Source: Platerodrilus igneus (lineage: Eukaryota > Arthropoda > Insecta > Coleoptera > Lycidae). Taken from it: a DNA stretch of 64,000 nucleotides. The notes under the pieces are model-generated. The model did not search any database and was not told where the DNA came from. It saw nothing but the letters and a program-made list of their open reading frames with translations. Below are positions 21,808 to 33,895 of the stretch, one piece after another. Numbering within the stretch: position 1 is the stretch's first letter; each line of letters starts with the position of its first letter. The position numbers and the translations under genes are program-made. The DNA lies in assembly GCA_036346225.1 (NCBI GenBank), contig JARFIW010000139.1, positions 5,084,001 to 5,148,000 of the forward strand. The letters are read 5' to 3'.

Positions 21808-21840
<33 letters not shown>

Positions 21841-21868
21841 CGTTTGTGCGCACGCGCGCGCGTGTGTG
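21806..21868. repeat. Compound (TA)n-(TG)n-(CG)n microsatellite
   Basis: TA repeats pass into TG and then CG/GT alternation. Alternating purine-pyrimidine tracts of this kind can adopt Z-DNA. Confidence 0.9.
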
Positions 21869-22099
21869 GCTCGACATTGGGCGTCAATAGAAGTGCCGTG
21901 AACTAAAGTGATCCTGAGTGACCCTCGATAAAGATGAATGTTTCAAGTTTGCCCGTTGTTTTATTATTTTTAGCTATCTTCAAAATAATTCAGACATCAA
22001 ATTTATACAACACGAAATATTCCTTTACAAACAATCTTTGAAATACTAATTACTACATCCACAACACCTAGCGTCATTCTAAGAGTGATATAATAAGGC

Positions 22100-23868
22100 C
22101 TTCTATTTTGAGCTAGCCTGCGCATTTCCTTAAAACTCACACAACCTACATCTTTCACTATCTGTGTGCAATAGTCTAACCTGGGTCTACCTCTACTTCC
22201 CTTTTTCTTCTCTGCTTCTAATATATACCGCACAATTCCCCCATGCCTTAGTATATGGCCTATCATCCTATCTCTCTTAGTTTTTACTGTTTTTCACATA
22301 CTTCTTTTTTCTCCTACCATTTCTAGTACCTCTTTGTTCTTAACTTTGCCGGTCCATGATATCTTCATCATACGTCTGTAGCACCACATTTCAAAAGCTT
22401 CTATTTTTTTCCTGTCCGCTTCTTCTACTGTCAAGGTTTCACAGCCGTACAGTGTTGTGCTCCACACATATGTTTTAAGCAATCTTTTTCTTGTTTCTAG
22501 GTTTGTTGTCTTTGAACATAGTAATTACTTTTTCTTGTTAAATGTAGCACGACCTTGTGCTAATCTTTGTTTTATATTTTTTACGCTCTTCCCATTTTGC
22601 GTTATTTGGCTTCCTAGGTAGCATAAATCCTTAACGTCTTGTAAGTTGTCATTACCTATTTGTATTCTAATTTTTAATTTATTTTCCCCTCCTTTGCATA
22701 CTAATACCGTAGTTTTATTATTTATCATCTGCAAATCTAAGCATATCAATCTTTTGTCCATGCATAATAGTTTTAAATGCCTTCCTGCATTTGAGAGTAT
22801 TCATTACCTTTTTGATGTACAAGTTATAAATTAATGGGGAATCCCTGTCTCACTACTTTCCTAATATTTACTCCTCTACGTTCCTGCCCTAATTCTTTTT
22901 GTTTGCACTTTGTATAAGCTATGCACAATTCATCTATCCCTAAAAGTCATTCCAATGTTTTTGAGTATTTCGAACACTATTTTCCATTTTACATTGTAGA
23001 ATGATTTTTCCAGATTTACAAACCCCTTTTCTATTGTTTTCTTTATTAGTACCTTCAGATCTAAAATAGCCTCCAGTGTTCCCTTGTTTCGCTTAAACCC
23101 AAATTGATCTTTTTCTAGTACTTCTTCAGCTCGCTTTTCCATTCATCTTTGTACAATTCTAGGTAATATTTTTGGCACATGTGCTGTCAAACTTATTATT
23201 CGAAAATTTTCGCATCTATCCGAACCTCTCTTTTTGGTATAGTGAGTATGATGTTACGTTTGAGTATCTTGGCTGTGTCTTACATATAGCTTACAACTTG
23301 GAAGAGACCATCTGTTACTACTTGTCCAGTGGCTTTTGGAGTTTCTGCTTGCACCTTATCTATACCCGGTGCGTTACCAGTTTTCAGACCTTTTAATACC
23401 AATTCAAATTCATCTCTAAGTATAGGATATCTCAAGTTATTCTTTTCAATGTCTGATTCTTATCTTAATATTGTTAATTGTTCTCCTGCATAAAATTCCC
23501 TATATATTCTTGCCATGTATCCACTTTTTCTATTTTTTCTATAATGACGTTTCCTCCCGCATCTCTTATATTTTTGCTGTAAGGTTTTGTGTTTCTAAAA
23601 TTTATTCTATTTAGTTTGTATGCTTCGTTAGTCTTTCCTATTTCCATCTTAGTTTGTACCTCTTTGCACTTTTCATCAGTCCATTGTTCTTTAGTTTTCT
23701 TGCATTTTCTTTTATCTTTTACTAACTGAAAGTCGAAGTGCCTTTATCCGTTCCTCTTTTTCAAAATTTTAAATTTAAGTGCGGCCTTCGTAATTACTAT
23801 GTTGTGGTCAGTGTCTATATCTGCTTCTGGGTAGCTTGTACAGTCTTTTACTTGATTCCTAAACCATT
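22100..23868 (-). pseudogene. RTE-like LINE copy B, 3' part (RT and C-terminus)
   Basis: Minus-strand continuation of the LINE whose 5' part lies at 30128-31084. Reading down from 23868: the end of the endonuclease (NQVKD..EADIDTDHN region), linker, RT segments (QFGFKRNKGTLEAILDLKV, FVNLEKSFYNVKW), CYLGSQITQNGKSVKNIKQRL, LLKTYVWSTTLYGCETLTVEEADRKK, SWTGKVKNKEVLEM, and RGRPRLDYCTQIVKDVGC. Stops and frameshifts are frequent and the stretch with the catalytic FADD is deleted near 22780-22800. Similarity ends near 22100, so the tail array of copies A and D is absent here. Confidence 0.85.
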
Positions 23869-23873
23869 GTCTA

Positions 23874-24361
23874 TGTTACGTCGTCATCGAACAATTCGGT
23901 ATTTTGTGACAATAAATACTTTGTGCGTGCATCCTACAGTTTGAGTGAAACATTTTATATACCGGCAATAACAGTGCATAAAGTGACAGTCGTACTCGAG
24001 CCTTTAACGAAGCAAGTCGCCTTCGAACCCTTGAAAGGGACGGTCGTATTAGAGCTTTCAAAGCGAGACCGACACCCGGTCGAGCGTGTTACTGGTTCTC
24101 CGTAAAAGCTTTTGTGCGTGAAAGTGTCTATTGCCCCAGCGGCGCAGGACAAAGCTTTGTGCGTGAAAGTGTCTATTGCCCCAGCGGCGCAAGACTTAAG
24201 GTATTTATACCCTTCCTTAATTAGTTGGTAGTTGTCTTTTTGTTATTACATAACCGCTCCACCATTATCGTTATTGCTATAAAAGCAATTGGTCCTTCAT
24301 TGTAATTTGCATATTTATATTTATACACATTTATATCAACCTCCTTAACCCCAATCAATCA
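23874..24361 (+). repeat. 5' LTR of the BEL/Pao element
   Basis: A 488-bp LTR from TGTTACGTCG to CAATCAATCA. It contains a 44-bp direct repeat (around AAGCTTTTGTGCGTGAAAG, about 24105-24195) that is likewise doubled in the 3' LTR. TGGCCCTATAAGTCG starts 1 nt after the LTR and is a candidate tRNA primer-binding site. Confidence 0.95.
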
Positions 24362-25049
24362 TTGGCCCTATAAGTCGATCCGGATTCATTAGTCCTGTGG
24401 TTACACATGTCCTAAATTAAATATTATTGTGCATTTCAGCGAGTTTTAATTAATTAATATTTCAGTTTTAAATTTGTGCTTAAAGCCCATATTTAGCGGG
24501 TTAAAATGTGTAAACATTATTTATACTGTCTTTAGATTAAATTAAGCGATTTCGCCGTAATTGAAACCAGCAAGCGTTTTAATTACAAAGAAATTCATAA
24601 TATAAAATTTGTCAGTTTTCAGTTTTAAATTCATTTTAGCGGCATAAAACAGAAAGCAACCTGAAAACTATAAATCGCTTTATACTTCTTAAACAAGAAA
24701 GGTAAAGGGATTTGCTTTGTATTTAAAAGCTATTGCACGTTTTGTATTACAATATTGAAAATATCTGCAGAGTAATAAGGTTGTAAAGTTGCATCTTTCG
24801 GCAAATATGTTAAGCCACATGTTTTAAACGTTTCTGTGAGCTTTTGATGGTAAGCCGCTCGGGTTGTTAAGCGGTACATCTTATATTCACGCTTTTGTTT
24901 GACGAACCGTTAGTCATAAAACGTGATTTATTGGTTATACCCTATTTTACATTTTTCGTGCTTTGAACAACTCATAATATTTTAATATTTCTCAGTGCAC
25001 ATTTAGCTTTACCGTTTTACAACAGTTTATTGTAGTCCTTTCAGAATCT
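24362..25049 (+). other. BEL/Pao 5' leader
   Basis: Untranslated interval between LTR and gag. It starts with the candidate primer-binding site and is otherwise AT-rich without ORFs of note, as expected for a leader carrying packaging signals. Confidence 0.6.
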
Positions 25050-26370
25050 TTGAGAATGGCTCCAAAGAAAGCACATGTGGTAGAACTCCAATTACTGAAA
25101 ACACGGATTTTAGAAATATTTGAGCTTTGTAATTCTATACAAAGTGACCCAAGTTTAAAGGCATTGTTCCTTATTCAAACAAGGGGAATACATGACCTTT
25201 ATGCAAATTTCAATACAATTCTAGTCGCTGTCTTGGCCTCATGTGACGAGGTAGACTCATTAACTTACAACGCTGTACGGAAGGAAGTAGATTCCGCTTA
25301 TTTTTTCATACTGCTGCATCTCGATACGATGCAAGAAATGAAAGCACCACAAATCATCGAAAATGCTCCAAGCAGCACGGTATCAAAATTGTTACCGTTA
25401 AAGCTCCAAATTTTTAATAATGAGGTAACTGAATTTTCATCTTTCATCGATTTATTTGACAGCCTGGTCTATAATAACGCGTCGCTGTCCAATATCGAAA
25501 AATTAAATTATCTTATCAGTTGTTGTACCGGGGAGTCTTTAAGAATCGTTAAATCTGTACCCATTTCGGGGGATAATTTTATTATTTCATATAACGCCTT
25601 GCGTGAGAGATTTAGCAATCCGCGTTTATTGGCAACTTTGCATTGGAAAGCAATGAAAGACTTTCTACCTTTAAAATCAGAAGACCCTAAGAAACTTAGG
25701 GCACTTATTGATTGTTTTCGGAGAACCTTGCTGTTCTAACTAACTTAAAGTTTCCCACTGAACATTGGAACTTTATTCTGGTCGATTTGCTTTTAGAAAA
25801 CTTGATCCGTTCACTAGAAAACGCTTCGAACTCCAATCGGATCCGAAGCAAATACCTAATTTCGAGGATTTGAGATATTTTTTAACCCAACAATGTGCAG
25901 CGTTGGAAACCTTTTCTTCAACCGCACCTGTTTCTTATTCGACGACTGTCCATACATCGCACACATCGGTGCCTAAGAAATCCTCAGCGTTTCAATTTAA
26001 ATCAAAGGTTTCTTCTAACGTAGTTTCACTGGACACACCAAGTAGCTCCAGTGACTCAAAGAATTCATTTTCGCACCATTGTCCTTCCTGCAAAGGCAAT
26101 CACTTAATTTACAGATGTCAATCGTTTCTAAGGAAAACTCCGACAGAACGTTTCGACATTGTCAAACGCTTACGCCTTTGTTTAAATTGCTTACGAACAG
26201 ACCATGCGTCCATGCAATGCAAATCTTATAATTCCTGTCGAACTTGCGCCAAGCCGCATCATACCTTGCTACATTTTGAATCGCAACCTGCTTCTAGCCG
26301 TTCAGCTGAACCGACCGCTACACACATGCATAAAAATGCCAATAGGACGCAGTCAGCCTCTCTATTCCGG
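25050..26370 (+). pseudogene. BEL/Pao gag with three zinc-knuckle-like motifs
   Basis: Structural polyprotein of the element. The first ORF (start 25050, or the second Met at 25056) holds the DUF1759-like capsid region. It is cut by a frameshift near 25735. The second frame (from about 25740 to 26370) continues with the Cys/His motifs CPSCKGNHLIYRC, CLNCLRTDHASMQC and CRTCAKPHHTLLH, which would bind the RNA genome. A second frameshift near 26370 separates it from protease. Apart from these breaks the sequence looks well conserved. Confidence 0.85.
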
Positions 26371-26378
26371 CAAATGTT

Positions 26379-27068
26379 TTGTCTTCACAGACGAATTCAA
26401 ATCTTGGGGTTACTGTCTTACTCTCCACTGCTGTTGTGGAAGTTCAAGATCGTTCTGGTAGATACAAACCGATCAGGGTACTCTTAGATCCTGGTTCCCA
26501 AGCTAGCTTTATTCGAGACGATTGCGTGAGCAAACTTTGGCTTCCACGCATACGTTCTCAAGTTCCGATTTATGGACTTGGGCGGACAACTTCAGCAGTC
26601 AATAGAGGTGCCGTCAGCTGCACTATTCGCTCTATGTTAGACTCTGAAAAATCTCTAGAAGTCACAACTTTTGTGCTTTCGTCAATATCTGGCAAATTAC
26701 CTAGCGTTGAAGTTCCTAATAATTGGGAACACTTATGCGGCCTGCACTTTGCAGACCCGACCTGGAACTCTCCAGGAACTATTGACATGCTCCTTGGAGC
26801 AGATGTTTATCCGTTCATCATCAATGGCGGTGTTATACATGGCAAATTTCTTCAGCCTGCCGCCATAAATACAATCTTTGGTTGGACTATTATTGGTCCC
26901 ACAAAAAGCTTGCAGTCTGATACTGTCCAAGCATTTTTTACGTCTGTAGAAGATCCTATCGACCAGACCCTAAGGCGGTTTTGGGAGATAGAAGAGTTGC
27001 CATCCACGCCTTATACTTCTCCAGAAGAAGAAAAGGCAGATTTGATTTTGAAAACACGTTTTTCGTGA
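26379..27068 (+). pseudogene. BEL/Pao aspartic protease region (A17 type)
   Basis: A 229-residue open segment. Residues about 30-45 contain IRVLLDPGSQASFI, corresponding to the LLDSGSQ active site of A17/DUF1758 proteases; the Asp is kept while the usual Ser/Thr before Gly is Pro. It continues with LLGADVYPFIINGG, the flap-distal region, then the linker toward RT (FWEIEELP). A frameshift near 27065 ends it. The Met at 26379 is internal to the polyprotein and not a real start. Confidence 0.85.
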
Positions 27069-27904
27069 CCCTAGCGGTCGTTTTATTGTTGCGTTACCGT
27101 TCAACGATACTTTGCCCGTTTTTGATAATTGCTTTGAGATGGCTAAAAAAAGACTATTTTCGTTGGAGCGCAAATTACATGCTCAACCGGAGCTACGCGC
27201 CCAATACAACAATTTCATGCAGGACTATCTTGATGCGGGTCATATGGCATTACTCGATTCTCCGCCCGTTGGGAACGATAATTACTTTTACCCCATCACC
27301 CTGTGTTTAAAGAAGAAGGTCATACTTCTAAAATTCGTGTGGTTTTGACGCCTCTGCAAAGGCTAAAAACAACGTGTCACTTAATGACACTCAATTGGCT
27401 GGACCTAGTCTCCAAAACGACATTTCGTCAATCTTACTGAAATTTCGTACTCATCGTTTCGTTTTTACTTGTGATGTTCGCCAAATGTATCGACAAATTT
27501 TGGTTACCGAAGAACATCGAAAGTTTCAATTAATTGTTTGGCGGTTCTCCGCAGAAGAACCCATCCAGACATATCAGCTTAATACAGTGACCTATGGTAT
27601 TAAGTCATCGCCTTATCTAGCATTAAAGACTCTTCAGCAATTAGCCATTGACGAAGGCAAAAGGTTTCCGTTAGCCGCTGAGGCTATACGGTCAAATCTA
27701 TATATTGATGATTTCGTCGCCGGTGGAGATTCTATACAATCGGCCCGCGAAATTAAAGATCAACTTATCCGACTTTTACATTTGGCTGGTTTTGAACTTC
27801 GAAAATGGAGTTCTAATTCAGTTTCTATTTTGGAGGGCATTCCGTCAGATTTTTGCCAATATACTTCTCTCGATTTCGATTCTGACGAATCAATAAAATA
27901 TTAG
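27069..27904 (+). pseudogene. BEL/Pao reverse transcriptase
   Basis: RT domain in at least three frames. Segments in order are RDPSGRF..LPF, AKKRLFSLERKL, a short break near 27300-27370 where the frame shifts, then NNVSLNDTQLAGPSLQNDI, FTCDVRQMYRQI (motif A Asp), YGIKSSPYLALKTL (motif B) and LYIDDFVAGGDS (motif C with both catalytic Asp). The catalytic core itself is intact; the damage is in indels between blocks. The last part ends at TAG 27902 where another frameshift enters the connection region. Confidence 0.9.
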
Positions 27905-28953
27905 GTCTTCAATGGTCACCTACAGAAGATATTTTCTCGTTTCGGGTTAAACCATTAAACCAAATATGTACAAAGCGCAACATACTTTCACAAGTTGCCA
28001 GAATATATGATCCATTAGGATTTTTAGCCCCACTAACACTTTTTGCAAAACGCCTAATCCAGCATCTGTGGATGTTAGGTTTAAATTGGGATGACATCCC
28101 ACCAGCAGACATTTCGTCTCAATGGCAGCAATACCAAGAAGAGTTGCCGTTATTATCGTCATTAAAGTTACCACGTTGTTTACCCCCTTCGGATCCTTTT
28201 ACTTGTCATTTGCATGGGTTTTGCGATGCTAGCGAGGTAGGGTATGCAGCGGTAGTGTATTTTCAGTTCATAAATCAAACTACTGGAGAAATAACTGTAC
28301 AATTTGTAACCGCTAAAACAAAAGTAGCTCCAATTAAGCGCATTTCAATTCCACGTTTGGAATTATGTGCCGCCGTTTTATTAACCGATTTACTTTCTTT
28401 TACCATTCGGTCTTATCAAGGCTTGATTGACATCTCCGATGTTTCAGCGTGGAGTGATTCTACGGTCGCTCTCACTTGGATACGTTCTCCACCTTTTCGT
28501 TGGAAAACTTTTGTGGCAAACCGTGTTAGCCACATTCAAGAAATCATTGCACCTAGCCGATGGTTTTATATTAAATCTTCGCATAATCCGGCTGATCCTG
28601 CATCTCGGGGATTAATGCCAAGCGCGGTTATTTCATGTTCGCTATGGTGGGCGGGGCCTGAATGGCTTCACTACCCTAGTGACTCGTGGCCGCCTCAACC
28701 AACATTGTCAACCTCAATTGCTGAGGTAACTACGGAAAAGAAGATCCTAACATTTGTCGCTCAAACAGATCCAAACGTCATTGACATTTTACTAAGTCGC
28801 TTTTCATCGTTATATAAAATCCAAGGCATCGTGGCTTACATTTATAGATTTTCTAAACCCATGGCTCAACGTCATACGGGTCCCTTAACAGACATTGAAC
28901 TACACAATGCTCTCATGATTATCGTTCGGCATGTACAAAATGTTACATTTTAA
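27905..28953 (+). pseudogene. BEL/Pao connection and RNase H domain
   Basis: After a frameshift at about 27900 the frame continues through RIYDPLGFLAPLT (connection), then GFCDASEVGYAAVVYF (RNase H first Asp), IPRLELCAAVLL (Glu) and SAWSDSTVALTWI (Asp), followed by the tether HNPADPASRGL and WWAGPEWL typical of Pao elements. The ORF is open from before 28072 to TAA at 28951. RNase H removes template RNA during reverse transcription. Confidence 0.88.
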
Positions 28954-29393
28954 AGGAAATAGCTTCGATTAAGGCAAACCGTAAATTACCTAAAAGCTTG
29001 CGAAAACTTTCGCCATTTGTTGATCCACAAAACATCTTAAGAGTAGGTGGGCGCTTGACACATTCTTCGCTTTCCTATTCCGAAAAGTTTCCTGCGTTAT
29101 TGCCTCAGCGGCACCGATTAACCGAACTTATCATTCTGTCAACTCATGAAAGGTATTGCCATCCTGGTGTTAATACCACAGCGTATCTTATCCAACAGAA
29201 TTTCTGGATCCTTTCTATTAAAAATTCAATCGGAAATTGTTTATCATCATGTCATGGATGTTTTCGTACCAAACCGGTCCTGGTAACTCCTCCTATGGGA
29301 GACCTACCGGCAGCACGTATTACCCAGATCAAAACTGCACATGGCACACTAAAACGACCTTTGGTCAAACTAGCGCCGCTACCGGTATTTTAA
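28954..29393 (+). pseudogene. BEL/Pao integrase N-terminus, catalytic core deleted
   Basis: The H2C2 zinc-binding domain is present (ILSTHERYCHPGVNTTAYLIQQNFWI, then SSCHGCF), followed by KPVLVTPPMGDLPAARI. The sequence should continue into the D,D-35-E core but instead jumps near 29330 to an unrelated short tail and stops at 29391. The whole core and C-terminal region are missing, a loss of roughly 1 kb or more. The interval to the LTR (29394-29630) is noncoding and ends in a purine-rich GGTGGGCGG that may serve as polypurine tract. Confidence 0.85.
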
Positions 29394-29630
29394 TTTTATT
29401 TTATGTTTAGATGTATATACACATTTTTACATGTATAGTAGTATATTATTTTACATATTTGCTTATTTACATATATATTTTTATTTTTGCATAGTTGGTA
29501 ATATCGCTCGCTGTAGTGCACCACCCTATCTTTCGTTACCTCCTTTCCTAGCAAGGTCAAATCCCATGTGATTTCCTTCACCCAACCTACTTCCCTCCTT
29601 TTCAAAATTCTATGAATTTGGTGGGCGGTA

Positions 29631-30122
29631 TGTTACGTCGTCATCGAACAATTCGGTATTTTGTGACAATAAATACTTTGTGCGTGCATCCTACAGTTTG
29701 AGTGAAACATTTTATATACCGGCAATAACAGTGCATAAAGTGACAGTCGTACTCGAGCCTTTAACGAAGCAAGTCGCCTTCGAACCCTTGAAAGGGACGG
29801 TCGTATTAGAGCTTTCAAAGCGAGACCGACACCCGGTCGAGCGTGTTACTGGTTCTCCGTAAAAGCTTTTGTGCGTGAAAGTGTCTATTGCCCCAGCGGC
29901 GCAGGACAAAGCTTTGTGCGTGAAAGTGTCTATTGCCCCAGCGGCGCAAGACTTAAGGTATTTATACCCTTCCTTAATTAGTTGGTAGTTGTCTTTTTTT
30001 GTTATTACATAACCGCTCCACCATTATCGTTATTGCTATAAAAGCAATTGGTCCTTCATTGTAATTTGCATATTTATATTTATACACACATTTATATCAA
30101 CCTCCTTAACCCCAATCAATCA
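29631..30122 (+). repeat. 3' LTR of the BEL/Pao element
   Basis: A 492-bp LTR, the same as the 5' LTR except for two extra T in the run at about 29993-29999 and one extra AC unit near 30085. Such near-identity implies very recent integration. Confidence 0.95.
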
Positions 30123-30127
30123 GTCTA

Positions 30128-31084
30128 ACAGAATATAATCTATTTGATGTTGAAATGGTTAAATTGTTTTTGTTGCAAAAAACTACCAGCCTATTTCCTC
30201 TGTTATTTCTCGTGCTTAAACGAAATAAACCTAATACCGATTCTTCCCTACCATCAGCTACCACTGCATTAAAATCTCCGGTAATAATTAAATTCTTATG
30301 TCCTTTTACGTATCTTAGTATGTCTTCGATATCTTTGTAATTCGCTTCTACCTCTTCTTCACTGTAGCTAGAGGTATTTACCGATTTAGATTCTAATCTA
30401 ACCATGAGTACTGTTTCGTTCTTTTGTAAGTAGTTTTCTACACGTTTTCCTGTCTTTTTTTGTATAACTAACCCCACGCCTGAATTTCCTTCCTCTGATC
30501 CTGTATGAATTATCCTAAAGTCTCCTCTCCAAAAATTCCCCGCCTATGATCAGCGAGCTTCGCTGATCCTAACTATGTCTAATGCTAACCTATCCATTTC
30601 AATTTATAGGTTCTCTAGTTTACCTATGTGCTTCATGCTTCTAACATTCCACGCTCCGGCTCGCAAAATGTTCCCGACTCTTATTTTGAATTTTCCCATC
30701 GCATCCTCCGAAGTAGTCCTCTCCCGGAGATCCGAATAGGGGACTATTTTAACTCCGAAATTTTTTATCCCAGAGGATGCCAGCATCTTTAATAACCATT
30801 TATGTACGCTGTGTACTTGGGAGGTTATGTGGTGGTCTTCCGTTGTTTTCCACGTAGCAGTAGTGTGTCTTTGAATGCCATACCAATCCCTATCGTCTCT
30901 GCCACTCTAAGTACCGAAAAAACTGCTGCCATCTTTCGGGAACCTGTCTTAGTCTGGTTCCTCACTAAGGACTCCACTAATTTGATTAAACTTATAGTTC
31001 GTCTCTTTAGCTCACTGAAACACGCAAGCCATTCTACCCATTCTAGTATTTTAAAAACTTCTTCAAGGTGCAGGTCCGTTCGGA
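30128..31084 (-). pseudogene. RTE-like LINE copy B, 5' part (5'UTR and endonuclease)
   Basis: From 31084 downward the element starts GAACGGACCTGCACC as in copies A and D. The endonuclease is recognisable as [44 protein letters not shown] and NNLTIS. A deletion near 30140 joins TTTCAACATCA to AATAGATTA. The LINE is cut at the GTCTA duplication, and the other half begins at 23868 on the far side of the BEL element. There are several stops and frameshifts. Confidence 0.85.
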
Positions 31085-32987
31085 TTGGAAAATGTTTGTC
31101 AAGAAGAAAATATAATATACATGACAAACCCCTATCATCCACTCATTGAACAGTTCACATGAATAATGATTCGCTGATAATAATATTTTAATATTTGTGA
31201 TATGTTTGACCGACACACGTTTTTTTTTGTGTATACGACTACATGGACTAGCAATATCCACCATCAACTACCTGGTAGCGCGTATTTTAGACTGTTTTGA
31301 TAACTAGCGCGCGAAGCTTTTGCAAAATAATTAAATGTAATGATCCGAAGAATATTAAATATCATTAATTTTATTTTCGTGCACACATTCTATGTGAAAT
31401 TTTGAAAGGCTTCTAGAATATTAGTCTTTCCAGGCTTCGCATTTTTTCTGGAAGGCTTTGTAAATAAATCATTCTTAATTATTATGTATTTACGTATGCT
31501 TTATTAACTTTAAAATTTTATTAATTCTGAAATGAGAGCCTGTATACGTATTGAATATTTTAGCAGCAAATTATAATTTATTTCAAAAACGGTGTCATTG
31601 GTTTGTCGACTTTCGGGAGCGTCTGGATGTCCAAGACCCCCCTCCCACACGCGCCTTGAATACGGCCAGGTAGCTGTGCCGATCGTAATATCTAAAAGTA
31701 CCAGTTTATACTCCTTATACAATCTTGCAACTGTTAATAATCAGGTTTGAAATTTTGTATGCAAGCGTTGCAACTTAGTGCAAGTAAAGGGTTAGTAACC
31801 TCCATCTGCAAAACGTAGCACGAGTCATTCGTAACGTGTAATAAATATTTAGTAAACAATGACCATGAGTTTACTAGGTGAAGTTTACTAACAATTTTAT
31901 TATTCGAATAGAGTAGGTTATTTTATTAATGATAAACTAATTACATTTACGTATTTGAGCGGTGATCGCGCATTTTGAATACCTCATAAAAGAAACATTA
32001 ATTTCTTGCAGTCCATTCCCGTAAGTTTGAGTGAATGAACAGGTGATAGTGCTTTATTCTAGATTCATCTATCGGAATTGTGCTCTAAAAAGGTAAGTTT
32101 AATTATATAGTTGTAAACGACATACTAATATCCCGTTGAATATTAACTACATTAACGGATGCGATTTAAATAAAAATATATAAGCTGGTAATAAACTAGT
32201 ACTTGTTAGTATTTAATATTAAAATTCTTTCTTAATAGCTTGCATGTTTGTTTATAGTGAAAAGTAGGTGTTGGAAAGTAGACAAGTTTATAATCTTCCG
32301 GGCAATATAAAAGTATCGTTTGCAAATTAAATTCTTTTAAATGAGATACTAAAATCTACAAATACAAAAGCATCTAGGCGTCTTAAATTAAGGCGTAAAG
32401 GTAAGAAAAAATCCAAAACGAAGTTGGCTGGTGCCATTTTCCCATTGCTACTAATAAAACTACTAAGTTTCAAAATTTCGCTCTATCTTTTTCTTGAACC
32501 AAAAATGTGGCGCCATGTGTCTAAACTTCAAATTCATAGTATGAAAACAAAAAGTTAAGTTAAAAACTATTAAATTTGCTTGGTAACTGCTTCCTGCTTA
32601 TTAAGCAGTAGCAGCTTACCGATTTCACCCGGTGTACCCTTAGGCATAGGAATTTATTAATGTTAGAAAAGAAACACGCGAGTATTTAGATTTAAATAGA
32701 GATAGCACTATGTTCATTTGCTTAAGTATGTCATTGTTTATTCATTACTGTTGTCTTTATTGCTCATCATTCTTTTATGAATGTACTTTATTTTTATGTA
32801 TAGACCTTTCACAAACGATGCGAAATAATAAATTCATACGCATCGGAATTAATTTTTTGAGTAAATAATATAAAATATTAATTAGTAAAATAAGTAATGT
32901 GTGTTGAGCGTGCAAAATTATTTTATTCTTGACAAATATATATGGTTATATGTATTTGATATATAAAAATGTGTATTAATTTGCACC
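31085..32987. other. Interval between LINE copies B and D
   Basis: No recognised gene. It contains the second copy of the promoter-like dispersed repeat (31746-32105). The remainder is AT-rich unique-looking sequence. Confidence 0.5.
31746..32105 (+). repeat. Dispersed promoter-like repeat, copy 2
   Basis: Diverged homologue of 12688-13010. It keeps TATGCAAGCGTTGCAACTT, a TAACCT block, ATAAAAG (31986 area), TTGCAGTCC, a donor-like CCCGTAAGT (about 32019-32027), and at the right end AAAAAGGTAAGT, a consensus 5' splice donor (about 32087-32098). In copy 1 the corresponding end is AAAAGGTAA. Confidence 0.5.
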
Positions 32988-33319
32988 ATTTCGAATGGAC
33001 CTGCACCTTGACAAAGATTTAAATTAATAGAACAGGTGAAATGGTTTGCGTGTTCTAATAAGCTAAAGACCAAACTACAGGTTCAACCAAAGTAGTACGG
33101 TCGTTAGTGAACCAGACTAAGACAGGTCCCCGAAAGAGGGCAGCGGCTCTTTCGGTACTTAGATTGGCAGAGACCATAGGGGTCGGTATGGAAGTCTAAG
33201 ACACACTACCGCGATGTGGAAGGCAACGGGAAACCACCACATTACCTCCCAACTACACAGCGTACCTGAATTATAATAAAATGATGGCATTCTTTGGGGT
33301 AAAAGATTCCGGAGTTAAA

Positions 33320-33895
33320 ACATTTTCGAGTCGGAGCGTGGAATGTTAGAAGCATGAAGCAATTAGGTAAGCTAGAGAACCTAAAAATCGAAATGAATAG
33401 GTTAGCACTAGACATAGTGGGTATCAGCGAAGTTCGGTGGCCTGAGGCGGGGGATTTTTGGAGTGGAGACTTAAGGGAATTCATACAGGAGCAGAGGAAG
33501 GAAATTTGGGCGTGGGAATAGTATGGCGGAAAAAGATAGGATACTGTGTAGAAAATTACTTACAAAAGAACGAAAGAGTACTCATGGTTAGATTAGAATC
33601 TAAACCGGTAAACACAGTAATAATACAAGTATACATGTCCACCTCTAACTACAGTGACGAAGAGGTAGAAGCGATCTACAAAGATATCGAAGACATATTA
33701 AGATACGTAAAAGGACATGAAAATTTAATAATTACGGGGCATTTTAATGCAGTGGTAGGTGAGAGTAGGGAAGGAGCAGTAGTAGGTTTATTTGGTTTAG
33801 GCACGAGAAACGACAGGGGAAATAGGCATCACAAACACATTATTTCAACATCATGCTAGAAGACGATACACGTGGAAGATGCCAGGAGATATAGA
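33320..33895 (+). pseudogene. LINE copy D endonuclease domain
   Basis: Segments [10 protein letters not shown] (frame before 33458), RVLMVRLESKPVNTVIIQVYMSTSNYS, RYVKGHENLIITGHFNAVVGE and YTWKMPGDI are visible. The DxN catalytic motif reads GHFN instead of GDFN, so the catalytic Asp is replaced by His. A deletion near 33820 removes the segment between NR and ITNTLFQ, and another near 33892 removes ERYQIDYI. The copy cannot be active. Confidence 0.82.

Larger units (their letters stand above)
23874..30122 (+). mobile_element. BEL/Pao LTR retrotransposon, 6249 bp, in LINE copy B
   Basis: It is bounded by LTRs (23874-24361 and 29631-30122) that start TGTTACG and end AATCA. A 5-bp target duplication GTCTA (23869-23873 and 30123-30127) flanks it. 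The LTRs differ only by two 2-bp length changes (a T run and an AC repeat). The interior has DUF1759-type gag, zinc knuckles, an A17-type protease, RT, RNase H and the start of integrase. The pol frame is broken at several points and the integrase core is deleted. It interrupts a minus-strand RTE-like LINE, so it is younger than that copy. Confidence 0.95.
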
